From NCBI GenBank assembly GCA_015179045.1, contig WHUZ01000028.1, positions 372,001 to 436,000 of the forward strand: a DNA stretch of 64,000 nucleotides. Direction: 5' to 3'. The position numbers were made by a program, and so were the translations under genes. Positions 53,495 through 63,586 of this stretch are shown piece by piece. Position 1 is the first letter of the stretch; each line of letters opens with the position of its first letter. This DNA is from Kalaharituber pfeilii (Eukaryota > Ascomycota > Pezizomycetes > Pezizales > Pezizaceae). Below the pieces are notes generated by a model. That model searched no databases. It had not been told where the DNA came from and worked only from the letters and a program-made list of their open reading frames with translations.

Positions 53495-54927
53495 GCTTCT
53501 TTATTAAGAGAAAAGGAAAATGACGTAATCAGTAAATACATGTATTGCCCGCGGTGCTCAAACATGATGCGGGTGGAGTGTCCATACAAAAAGGAGCGTC
53601 CTTCACATCCGTCTTCTGTCCGGTTCGTATGGGCTGATCTTCAGCCATTTCCCGCCTAGCCTTACCCTGTCTATCTTGGTCGCTTCCTCCAAGTACACCA
53701 CGGCTGAACTGGTCTTCTTGCCTTCTTCCAGCAGTACTGTCTTCTTCCTCAGCCACCTGATTCCAACTGTCTTTCCCAGTTCCGCGTTCCCTGTCTCCAA
53801 CCATTTCCGGACCTTCCCCAGGTCTTTTCTTAGGGCGATTCTGTGTACAACGACGCCGTTCTTCGAGGTGGTGGCGCCGGGGCTCGGTGTGGGGGCGGAG
53901 GGTTTGTTGGTTCTCTTGGTAGATTTGTCTGTCTTCTTGGTGGGTCTTGGGCTTGGATTGGGGGGCTCGGGGGTCGGGGTTGGGGGTTTTGGTGTCTTGG
54001 TGGTGGCGACGGGGGTGCTTACCGTGGGTGCCACCGGGATCCCGATCGGAGGAGAGGTGGCGATCTTCTGGGCTTCTTTCTTGTCTAGGCGTCGCTTTAT
54101 CTCGTATGGTTCCTGTGGCGACGGCTGTCTGCCTTTCCTCTTCCTGGTCCGGGGTGCTGTCGTAGTCTCCCCGGTAGTGGCGTCGTGCTCTCCGGAGACG
54201 GCTCCTCCGAGAGCACGGTGATGATGGGGCTGAAGCCTAGGGCTTCCGGTGTGGGCTCCGCCGGCTCCGTGTGTATGGTGGTGGTGGAGCTGAACCCCAG
54301 AGGCGGCGGCGTTGCAAGTGTTGTGGAGGGGGGGTGGAGGTTAGATGGTGTGACGGGGATGTAGAGATCTGGGATAGGGTCACCCGGCTCTAATCCGAAT
54401 GTCCCTATCCAGTCACCCTTGCGTGGACCACTGTCTTTGAACGTCACGATTAGTAGGGTGCCATGTGATAGGGGTCCTGTCTTCTTTGCCCTGTGGTTCC
54501 ACAGCGATTGAAGCACCTCAGGCCATCGGATGTCGATTTCAAGCAGCTTGTCTGTCACTGAGTCCCAGTCGCGGGGGAGTCGGTCTCTTTCTTTTGCGTC
54601 TCGACCCATCGTGCCACGGGGTCAGGCGCGGGGGGTGCTGGGGCGAGGAGGCAGTGGGAGGGGGCCGGTCTTTGTCTTTTTCGGCATTCTTATTGGTGCT
54701 TGGCTGTGGTCTTGGCGCATGGGTTGATGTATTGGCAACGGGTTGTGAGCTGAAGAATTCCTCAGAACTTCACCCCGAGGGGGAAATTTGTGGATGGTAG
54801 TATTTGAGGATATTAATTAGATCAAAACACTCAGCACGCTGAGGGCTTTCGATCTATGTAGGTCTCGCTACGGGGGACGTTGTGGTTGTGGAGTCGCTTC
54901 CAAACGCTCGTCCTGTTGTGGTTGACT
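53495..54927 (-). mobile_element. ORF1-only (HAL-like) retroelement, copy 3
   Basis: The 5' end (near 54927) matches copy 1: aggacgagcgtttggaagcg, actccacaaccacaacgtc, gacctacatagatcgaa. The coding region is split by a frameshift: 54609-54097 (MGRDAKERDRLPRDWDSV, LGFSSTTT, LGFSPIITV) and 54034-53603 (MAPTVSTPVA, ALRKDLGKVRKWLETGN, SSAVVYLEEATKIDRVRLGG). The 3'UTR matches copy 1 up to cttaataaa, but the LINE hairpin tail and poly(A) are missing. So it is either truncated at the 3' end or was polyadenylated early. No TSD was found. Confidence 0.8.
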
Positions 54928-55374
54928 AGTGCTGATTATTTCTAGTGAGAAGACGTACTGTAACAAGGATGCATAGCACTACAGATTTTCGATTGTGACA
55001 TATTTTGGTTTTCCCGGCTGCAGCCTGATAAGAGTATTATTGCGAGACAAGGATGATGTCGGTATCGTTGTTGGTGGGAGGCCTAACGACTATTACACTC
55101 TATTTAATGTACATAAGTTTGCGAAAGTTCTTTCCAGCAACACATACTCCTTCCCTACTGTTGACACCGAAAGGCATACAATTTGTTCTAACTTTTGTGG
55201 GCTCCCGATCTTATAGTCCTTGTGAATAATATTATTCAAAGCTTTGAAAACTCGAAGCCTCAGGACGAGTTTGATCTCCACTTCCGCTAAGTTGTAAGCA
55301 GTTTCACTGGGTCCTTTAATTTCATAATCCCCTTACTGAATTCTTAACCAAGAAATCGTGTCTTGTGAAATAAA
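54928..55374. other. Intergenic stretch
   Basis: Nothing recognised. It includes the presumed 5' flank of the next gene. Confidence 0.35.
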
Positions 55375-56063
55375 ATGTCCGACGACGAGGAAAGAAACAA
55401 TGTTCCTCTTGGCAAGACCCGAAATGTTTACCAGTACATCACTACGACTATAGCTGGGTATCTCAACACAGCCTTCCCCGACTACCTAGTCGCGCAACCA
55501 TGTTCCTTAACATCTGGCCTTGGAGCTTTTCTTGGTCCAGCGACTGGGTTTGGTCTCCGTCCTGATATCTCTGATGATTCCAAAATCCATAAACGGGCTT
55601 GGTCCAAAAGTAGTCCTGAATGGAGACGTGCTGTTAACGGATTAAACCTTGAAGGTGCGAACATCAAGAATGACAAAATATTTTTGCTAACTATACCAAA
55701 GGAGATTGCACAAACTCCACCTGTCGAGCTTATGGCCATCGTGTCATCATAAAGTGGGGTTATCGCAATGATGGCTTATTTGATTTTTTCCGCAATCAGC
55801 AGGATTGTGCATGTCCACTTTGTGCCAGCTTTGTTGATCCTGTGAACTTTGGGTTCGCCAATACCTACTACCAGGTTAGTGGCTATAAGAAGGACAAATT
55901 AGGCAGCCCTTACAAGGACGTCGAAACTCCGTGGCATTACGCTCCCAATTGTTATGTCACTTTCAAAGAGCAAGAGGAAGATTTGGTCTACTGGGGAAAA
56001 TTAGAAATTCGAGTCAAGGAAGATTGTCCTCCTGTTGGTGACAACGAAGTTATTTTTGTTTAG
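55375..56063 (+). pseudogene. Unknown gene with a single frameshift and a CACPLC motif
   Basis: The first frame, 55375-55752, starts MSDDEERNNVPLGKTRN and runs 125 residues. From about 55730 the sense continues in another frame (YGHRVIIKWGYRNDGLFDFF) through CACPLCASFVDPVNFGF to a stop at 56063 (ending DNEVIFV). A one-base change near gtcgagcttatgg would join them, so it is one gene of about 229 residues with a frameshift, or has a sequencing error or an unusually short intron. A Cys pair CxxC at the junction and Tyr/Trp-rich C-terminal half are visible. I do not recognise the family. Confidence 0.5.
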
Positions 56064-56817
56064 TTTTGCCGCTTTGGTGTGTACTTTGTTGCTGTAGTGC
56101 AAAATGATATATGAGGAAAGGTTATTGTAGGCAAACGCGTTTAGAAACATATTCAACTTGATTGTCCTGTATTCAGGTTGCACTTTCTCTGTACAAAAAT
56201 GAAATCTGACAGAGATATCAGTTTATCTCGGTTGAGATCGGAGTAACGCCGCGTGAAAATCGGACTGGATTTCGAAAATGGATACTCATTTTGACTCTAA
56301 TCCACCGAGATTCATGCATGACAAGCCCTAAATACTATATAGGGGTCTGGCTTAGACGTTGTACATTTAAGGAGTAAGGGCATTTATGGAGATTACACGC
56401 AGAGAGGACACTAGTGAGGGCATTTTTAGACATTACTACCCGCAAGAGGGCGGAGTGTCTTCTCCATGGGAAGCCAAGCCGGCAGTGAGAGACTATATTA
56501 TGCGCAAATGCCGGAGGCTCAAAAGGAAGGGGCTGGAGCAAGGCCTTTTACGGGGCACGCAGAAACCGGCGAGCGGTAGCTACAGGCTTTAACATTTGGG
56601 CTCGGAGAAGAGTGGTTGAGCACAGCAAACTTCCGCCTGAGAGCAGCGGGGCGAATTAGACCTATTAACTACGGGAAAGTAGGGGGATGAGAAGAGGTTG
56701 AGGAATAGGAGGATCAGCAGGATGGGTGAGTTGCTTTTTTTTTTTTTTTTTTTTTTTTTCCATTCTGGTACAGCATTGCTTTTCCATTTCATTTCCTAGG
56801 CGTTTCGTTTGTAGTCT
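56064..56817. other. Intergenic stretch with a poly(T) run
   Basis: A bare T27 at about 56733-56759 has no LINE or S tail beside it. No gene is supported. Confidence 0.4.
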
Positions 56818-56889
56818 AAGCCTGTTCTCGTGCCCAGACTCTCATGGTAATTAAAAGCGTGCCAAGAGAGTCTGGGCACGGGAACAAGC
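56818..56889. mobile_element. Short palindromic MITE
   Basis: ctgttctcgtgcccagact, a short centre (ggtaattaaaagcg), then agtctgggcacgggaacaag: about 30-bp inverted ends with almost no interior. The same terminus occurs singly at 49441-49458 and, inverted, at 61496-61515, so this is a dispersed family. Confidence 0.7.
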
Positions 56890-57527
56890 TGTTGGAGAAT
56901 ATGCAGTGCTGAAGTGAAACATCATGCACAGTGGTTGAGTGAGCTGTGGCCATGATGCAGATTGACGTTTCATGATTCTATGGACTTCTATTTCCTATAC
57001 CGATTATATCCTTTTTACCGTCTGAATCCGCTGCTATGCGCAACCTCATTCCGCACCAATAATTGTTTAGTTGGGTACGAAGGTACTTCCTCAATTTTGT
57101 TGCATAAATAGGGCCGTTTTGGGACGCATATTTGGGGTTATTCTGTAGGAATTAATCAACTGTATCCCACCGCAATTTAGCTCGTAATCTGTAGTTTACC
57201 ACACAAGCAGTCCCAGAAAGTACAATGCAGGCACTGTCGCGGACGTTAAAGAATGGCATAAACCAGTAATATGCATCATAGATGCAACTTCATGTTCAGT
57301 TGTTCCCAAAATAGGACTGGATTTATTTCGCGAAATGGATTTATTTCGCGAAGCGAACACGACAAATAGTAACTGGTTTATGGCTCTCCAAAACACAAAC
57401 GAGTTAAATTTTATATGGAGATATGATAGCTGGTCTGGTTGGCGGAGATGGCCGGATTTTCGGGACTTGATAAAATTTTGAAATCTGGAAAACCTGGCCT
57501 GCTGTTGCCCAACGGACGTTCTTGTAC
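56890..57527. other. Intergenic stretch
   Basis: No gene or known repeat is recognised. It contains a direct repeat atttatttcgcgaa (57327-57353). Confidence 0.35.
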
Positions 57528-59408
57528 TGTAGCGTGCCCGATGCGGTAACGATCTGCCCCCCTGTAACGATCCACTCTCTGGGCACTCCTCGTCATGCAT
57601 TCCTCACTCTACTACTTTTATTTGAATATATTGCAACTATAGAAATTGCTTAACATTATACCAATTTGACATCGCTGAATCAGAATTTGCTATCATAATG
57701 AGGAAAAAATCAAAATTCCAATATTTACAACTAAATTTATCATTATTTACCTAATTTGAGTCCTCCCTGTATATAGTATAGCTCAACATCCTCGAAATCA
57801 GAAAAATTATATAGAAAACTAGTAATTCTCATCCATCTAGGGCTGGTCTTTTTATTAAAAGTCAATATTGCATATACAGATCATGTGAGATGCAATGCAC
57901 CTTCAATTGTATAGAAGTAGTTTATATTCATGAGCTAATCTCTATACCTTGATCTGACCTTCAGCGTTCCTAGACTCCTCAAGTGATTCAGGAATACCGG
58001 GACTTAAAGTTGTAGTAGTTGAAGCACTAGGGGTGGTAACAGTAACTCCTTCTGAGGTGCCAGGTATGACAGAAGAGACCTATGGCTCAAATCTGCTATT
58101 GGAACCTTCTTCTACCCACCCCCCCTTCTAGTATTCAGACCCTCCTATCTCATGAACTAAAGATCTTTCCCAGCCCCAGCCTTGCATGCGAGTTCCTCTA
58201 TGGTGTCTTTTTGTAACTTGTTCAGCTGCAGCCATCTCTCTCTATTTTCGTTCCTCTTTTACCTTACTTTCTCGATCCATCGCTGCTAACTACTTTGCAT
58301 ATCAGCCGCTTCTTTCTTATCCTAAACTATTTTCGCACCTTCTGAAGTTTCTCTTCCTCCTTTCTGACCTTCGCTGGTACTCTCTGTTTCCTTTTCGACA
58401 TCTCCTACTATTTTTTCCTTCTATTTCCAGTATTGCTTTAACTTCAGCTCGAGGCGGCTTAGGAGGAAGTGAGTGAATAAAACGTCTTGGGCGTCTTGGG
58501 TAGAGAACCGCATCCCACCAGATCAGTGAAAAAACACTTGACTAGTGACGTTTACTAGTCCTCTGCATAGCTCATTTAGCAATACGCACCTGCATCCCAT
58601 ATATTTGCTGTCGCATTTCGCATACGCCGCATATACGCTCTATCGGCCACCCGAGGTGACCCATGACAGCAAGGCAAAAGAAGAACGAAAATAGAGAGAG
58701 ATGGCTGCAGCTGAACAAGTTACAAAAAGACACTATAGAGGAACTCGCATGCAAGGCTGGGGCTGGGAAAGATCTTTAGTTCATGGGATAGGAGGGTCTG
58801 AATACTAGAAGGGGGGGTGGGTAGAAGAAGGTTCCAATAGCAGATTTGAGCCATAGGTCTCTTCTGTCATACCTGGCACCTCAGAAAGAGTTACTGTTAC
58901 CACCCCTAGTGCTTCAACTACTACAACTTCAAGTCCCGGTATTCCTGAATCACTTGAGGAGTCTAGGAACACTGAAGGTCAGATCAAGGTATAGAGATTA
59001 GCTCAGGAACATAAACTACTTCTATACAATTGAAGCTGCACTGCATCCCACATGATCTGTATATGCAATATTGACTTTTAATAAAAAGACCAGCCCTAGA
59101 TGGATGAGAATTACTAGTTTTCTATATTATTTTCCTGATTTCGAGGATGTTGAGCTATACTATATACAGGGAGAGCTCAAATTAGGTGAATAATAATGAA
59201 TTTGGTTGTAAATAATGGAATTTTGATTTTTTCCTCATTATGATAGCAAATTCTGATTCAGCAATGTCAAATTGGTATAATGTTAAGCAATTTCTATAGT
59301 TGCAATATATCCAAAATAAGTAGTAGAGCGAGGAATGTTTGACGAGGAGTGCCCAGAGAATGGATCGTTACAGGGGGGCAGATCGTTACCACTTCGGGCA
59401 CGTTACAA
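57528..59408. mobile_element. Foldback-like element FB2: inverted arms of about 730 bp
   Basis: The left arm, about 57528-58259, and the reverse of 58683-59408 match closely (ends with tgcccgatgcggtaacgatc; inner end cagccatctctctctatttt). The spacer is about 420 bp. Arms are AT-rich and non-coding. The layout is the same as FB1 but the sequence differs. No TSD was identified. Confidence 0.75.
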
Positions 59409-59493
59409 CCTGCGCTAAGCAACCACAGCTAGCCATTGCTGCGAACAAATTAAGCTACAATGACGCATCCTACAGGATGTTACCGATAGCAGA

Positions 59494-61087
59494 TTTTTTT
59501 TTTTTTTTTTTTTTTTATTTCATTACTCGCATGCCGCCCTATGGGCTATGGCGAGGGTTTAATTTGACTAAAACAAAATCAAAGCAAATATGGTCTTAAG
59601 TACATGATGCCCGCGGTCTTTAGGAGGTGTTGCGGGGAGAGCGGTCAGCAGCCTGAATCTTTCATCTTCGTCCTCTTTCAGTATCATACCGACACGCCTT
59701 GAGCCACTTCCCTCCCAGTCGCACTTTGTCCTTGTCTAGGTCTTCCTCCAAGTATACCACTATGGAGCTTGTCTTCTTGCCCTCTCCGACCAGTATGTCT
59801 TTCTTTCTTAGCCATCTGATCCCGGTGATCTTTGGCATGTCTTTATTGTCCTCGGACAGCCATCTTCTGACGTTGCCCAGTTCCCTTCTCAAGGCAACGC
59901 CATGTATGACTAGTCCGACTTTGGCTTTCGTCGTCGGCGGGGTCGGCGGGGTAATCTTCTTGGTGTCTTTTGGCGGGGTGCTACGGGGATGTGGCTTTGG
60001 GGTGGCTGGGGCTGGTGCCGTAGCCGGATTCGTGGGGGTGGGGGTGGCTGGGGCTGATGCCGGAGCCGGGGTGGGTGATTTCGGGACCGGGGAAGGTGTC
60101 GTTTTTCCTTTTCTTGTCTTCCTCTTCCTCCTTGTGGGTGTCGTAGGGGCCGGGGGAGGGGATGTCGTCTTTCTTCCGGTCTTCTGTGATGTTGTGGCGC
60201 GCGATGGTGGTGTGTCTATGTACCGTATGGGGCTGAAACCCAACTTTGGTGGCGTAGGTGGCGGTGGCGGCGGCGGTGTTGGCGATTGCGGTGACGGAGG
60301 TGTGTCTAAGCAAATGATGGGGCTGAGGCCCATCTTCGGTGGCGGTGGAGGCGGTGTTGGTGGTGCTGGCCTCGGGTACCCCTCTTGGTGGGGCCAGAAA
60401 AATCTTTCTTTGTACTCCACCCATCTGGGTCGGCCGTCGTTGGCATCTCCCCAGATACAAACCGGATCGTCTGGGTCGTCCAGGTACTCGAAGTAAACGA
60501 ACGCCCCTCTCTTTGCCTTATTTCCTTCCGTCTTCAAAAAAGTCCTTACTTCCCTGCAGACGACTTCGAACGGGTCTGTGGTCGTCTTTCGTGTATTGTT
60601 GCTTGTCGCCGTCGCCTTCCTGAGGTTTTCCTGTGTTAACGGAGTTGTCATTTTTCTTTATTGGCTTCCGTGTTCTTATCCGTGAGTGCCTATTGGTTCT
60701 TGGCGCCGGGTGAGGTGAGTGGGTGTGGGTGGCGGATGCTGGGTGGCGAATGTTGGGTGGCGAGTTGTCCTTGTCTTGCGTAGTGTGGGGGGCGGCTGAT
60801 GGGGTCTCAAGGTGCCCCCGCTATCGAGGTGACTGTGCAAGCTGAGGGTGAGTTGGGGAGATGGATGGAGGTTTTGAGAGACGTCCCACGCGCGTTGATG
60901 GCTGTTTCCCTGGGGGAAAGTGTCTGAATGATCGTTTCTTGTACGTATTTCGCGGTCCCCGCTACCGTCGGGCCGAGGGGTGCCGTTTGTAGTTGTCTGC
61001 TTGTCGCTGGCTGTCCTGTAGGTCGAGATACGGCCCCGGTCACGTGATGTTGAACGTGGCCCGAGGAGGTTGTAGCAGGCTGGCTGG
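59494..61087 (-). mobile_element. ORF1-only (HAL-like) retroelement, copy 2, complete with TSD
   Basis: A 1594-bp minus-strand unit: a 5'UTR of about 435 bp whose start matches the 5'UTR of LINE F, one intact ORF (60651-59662), a short 3'UTR, the LINE tail hairpin (GCCC-ATA-GGGC) and poly(A). The 13-bp TSD taccgatagcaga flanks it at 59481-59493 and 61088-61100. It therefore carries both LINE ends around a different coding region. Confidence 0.9.
59662..60651 (-). CDS. ORF1-like protein of the HAL-like element, copy 2 (329 aa)
   Basis: It begins MTTPLTQENLRKATAT. Residues 25-95 are a folded-looking part (FEVVCREVRTFLKTEGNKA, VYFEYLDDPDDPVCIWG, WVEYKERFFWPHQEGYP) not obvious in copy 1. Then comes a Pro-rich region with LSPIICLDTPP and LGFSPIRYIDTPP modules and Lys/Arg clusters. 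The conserved C-terminal domain is complete: GLVIHGVALRRELGNVRRWL, GIRWLRKKDILVGEGKKTSS, VVYLEEDLDKDKVRLGGKWL. The ORF has no stop or frameshift. The proposed role, as for copy 1, is RNA binding in a retrotransposition particle; the polymerase must come from elsewhere. Confidence 0.78.
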   Translation of the reverse strand: MTTPLTQENLRKATATSNNTRKTTTDPFEVVCREVRTFLKTEGNKAKRGAFVYFEYLDDPDDPVCIWGDANDGRPRWVEYKERFFWPHQEGYPRPAPPTPPPPPPKMGLSPIICLDTPPSPQSPTPPPPPPPTPPKLGFSPIRYIDTPPSRATTSQKTGRKTTSPPPAPTTPTRRKRKTRKGKTTPSPVPKSPTPAPASAPATPTPTNPATAPAPATPKPHPRSTPPKDTKKITPPTPPTTKAKVGLVIHGVALRRELGNVRRWLSEDNKDMPKITGIRWLRKKDILVGEGKKTSSIVVYLEEDLDKDKVRLGGKWLKACRYDTERGRR

Positions 61088-61100
61088 TACCGATAGCAGA

Positions 61101-62062
61101 GCATATGATGGAATATTGTGTTTGGTCGACCAGCTGATTGGCAGAAACGTGAAGTTACCTTGGCGTGCAGCACATGTCAATTCTCAATATTGCATAAAGC
61201 TGTTTTGAGCTTGAGAGAAAATAAAGATCGACTGATTGAAATTCTCGAGGTCGGTTTTAAGCGTTCTCACGTCCTATTATATCATAATGGTGCCCAAAGT
61301 TTATTGTCTTCCTAGAGCCCCATTCACAGGTCTGGACGTTGTTCCCGCGAAACGGTGTAGTGCAACGGTATTTGGATTGAGACGGCTTTAGTATTCGATA
61401 CCATATTGATTCAATCTACCAGACATACTTTTCACCGGTAGCCATATGCCCGCCTACTGGATATCTACACATACGGCTGAGGGGCCGGAAATAAAAGTCT
61501 GGGCACAAGAACAATCTACACACATCTGAATACCAGTACCGTATAGGTAACGATGTGCACACCGGTAACGCTGGGCACCTTGGCGCCGGTTTTGCACCCT
61601 CGCCAACATCAAAATGTCAGGCATATCTCACAGAGTATATTTCTAATATGTATGATGAATTAATTATAAACCATATTGACTGCGGTGATTCTGAATTTGA
61701 AGGGAAAAAAGTGAAAATGCTACTCCTACAGCATCTGCAGTTGCCTCACCCCTCTACCTTATGAAATAACCTCCTCTAGCCTCACTGCAACGCTCTACCT
61801 GCTCATGCAATAGTAGGAATAGTAGCAATAGAACTACTAGTGCTATATTACAATACATGTGTAGTAACAGCTTGAGATCTGTAACATAGCACTTTATACT
61901 CCTGTAGCAAGAAATTGTGCCTAACTAAGAAATTGAACATTTTCCGGATGTGACAAAAAAAATTCCTGTGAGTGCAAATAGCTCTCAAGGGGGCTCAAAT
62001 TGAAGCCAGAGCATGGCAGAATACATGGAATTATCTTCCACATATTCATTGAGCCAATTTTT
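61101..62062. other. Intergenic stretch with scraps of a MITE and FB1
   Basis: It holds the MITE terminus at 61496-61515 (agtctgggcacaagaacaat) and an FB1-arm scrap at about 61970-62035. No gene is supported. Confidence 0.45.
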
Positions 62063-62076
62063 AGGAGGTGAGTAGT

Positions 62077-62131
62077 CTGCCATGGCGAACAGCTGCATGC
62101 GGGGTCACGTGAAAAAAAAAAAAAAAAAAAA
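62077..62131 (+). mobile_element. 55-bp S-tail insertion with TSD
   Basis: ctgccatggcgaacagctgc, ggggtcacgtg and A(about 21) lie between 14-bp repeats aggaggtgagtagt at 62063-62076 and 62132-62145. Confidence 0.92.
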
Positions 62132-62214
62132 AGGAGGTGAGTAGTGACCTATTTGGAATACCCCAAATCCTATGCTAGACATACTCTGAGAAGCCAAGTG
62201 TCCATGTATCTAGA

Positions 62215-62312
62215 CAATTAGTCGTTCTTTTCTCTTAATAAAACCCTCGCCATAGCCCGTAGGGCGGCATGCGAGTAATGAAATAAAAAAAAAAAAAAAA
62301 AAAAAAAAAAAA
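62215..62312 (+). mobile_element. LINE or HAL-like tail with poly(A)
   Basis: ttcttttctcttaataaaac, then the hairpin (GCCC-GTA-GGGC) and A(about 28). The ttaataaaac before the tail is like ORF1-only copy 1 rather than LINE F, so this may be a truncated HAL-like copy. No TSD was identified. Confidence 0.7.
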
Positions 62313-63003
62313 TCGCACAGTAACTCCGTCGTACCAGCAGCGCCACGCCGTTCCTCCCGCTCTCAAATAGTAGCTCTTCGCTCCGGACGAGGCAGGGTGA
62401 AGAGCGGCGGCGAGGCAGGGTGAAGGAACGTTCATATGGCAAGGCAGGCCCTTGCAATAGAACTGCTCAAGGTAATATTATTCCCTCGTCTTAGTCTCAT
62501 GCCATCTTTAGTCTTGGAGCTAGACGCTAACTGATTACGCTGACTAATTACTCCCCTTATACGACCAATGCTAGTAATATTGCACTTCTAAACTACCCCT
62601 TTGAATTTTGGGGGAATATCCACGCCAAAAAGGGACCAACGCCGGCTGTCAACTACCTGGGTACCAGGTTCTACGTTTATTCTCCTTTTCCCCTCAAAGC
62701 ACCTCGTGTATGAACGCAGCATCGGTATAAGGTACTTAATAAGCACCGACCAGGATGCTCAGACACCGTCCAGTGGGGCCGCATTAGGACATAAATCCAT
62801 CCCTACTGCTCAGTGCTCTTGGGTATCTGTTTCCTTCAAAGCGGATATCAACACATTAATAAACTGTTGGCGACCTATGTAGGCGTACTGTGCAAACCAA
62901 TTGGACAAATGCAAGTCACGCGTGCAAATGCACTATATGCGCAAAGGGAACACATGCACTCCCTCCATCGAGTGCGTGAAGTCAAAGTCGGTTGAACTAC
63001 ACG
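62313..63003. other. Intergenic stretch
   Basis: It contains a short tandem (gaggcagggtgaag, two copies near 62389-62423). No gene is supported. Confidence 0.35.
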
Positions 63004-63017
63004 GAAGGTCTGGCTAC

Positions 63018-63086
63018 CTGCTATACTTTTTTTTTTTCTTTTTATTCACGTAACCCCGCATACAGGCTGCCAGCCTATGGCAGGGA
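63018..63086 (-). mobile_element. S' tail insertion with TSD
   Basis: ctgctatac, T-rich run, tcacgtaaccccgcatacag, gctgccagcctatggcaggg. TSD of 14 bp, gaaggtctggctac, at 63004-63017 and 63087-63100. Nine extra bases lie between the T-run and the TSD. The tail forms an AGGCT/AGCCT hairpin. Confidence 0.85.
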
Positions 63087-63248
63087 GAAGGTCTGGCTAC
63101 GAGACTAATGGAAGGTGGTCGATCCAATGGCCAGGATCGATATGTATAAATGATACAAGTATACACAAATTGGTACCAGTGCGTGCATAACTATTTTGCA
63201 AGTGGTATTTAATCCTGCATACATATCCTCCTTTAAGAGCAATACTAT

Positions 63249-63316
63249 TCGGTGTCCCTGCCATAGGCTGGTAGCCTGTATGCGGGGTTACGTGAATAAA
63301 AAAACAAAAAAAAAAC
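63249..63316 (+). mobile_element. S' tail insertion with TSD
   Basis: tcggtgtccctgccataggc, tggtagcctgtatgcgggg, ttacgtgaat, A-rich run. TSD of 11 bp, agcaatactat, at 63238-63248 and 63317-63327. Perfect hairpin AGGCT-GGT-AGCCT. Confidence 0.88.
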
Positions 63317-63327
63317 AGCAATACTAT

Positions 63328-63586
63328 ACTTATCAAAATATAACTCAGCAATACTACAACTACGCCAGCCTAAAAAACACGGTATGAAAAAAATATATTT
63401 TGGACATATTATGAAGTCATTAATTTCCTCTGCTTTGAAAAACATATAATCGGCTCTCCAACTACAACAGTCTCGCCGAACATGCTATATTGTCAAAAAG
63501 AAGGTCAATAACTAGCTTTTCGCCTGTCATCCTTCTAATCACCTAGACTCAGACTAGTATGCTTACCCTAGCAGCGTACCTGTACT
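63328..63586. other. 3' flank of the ankyrin gene
   Basis: AT-rich; nothing recognised. Confidence 0.35.
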
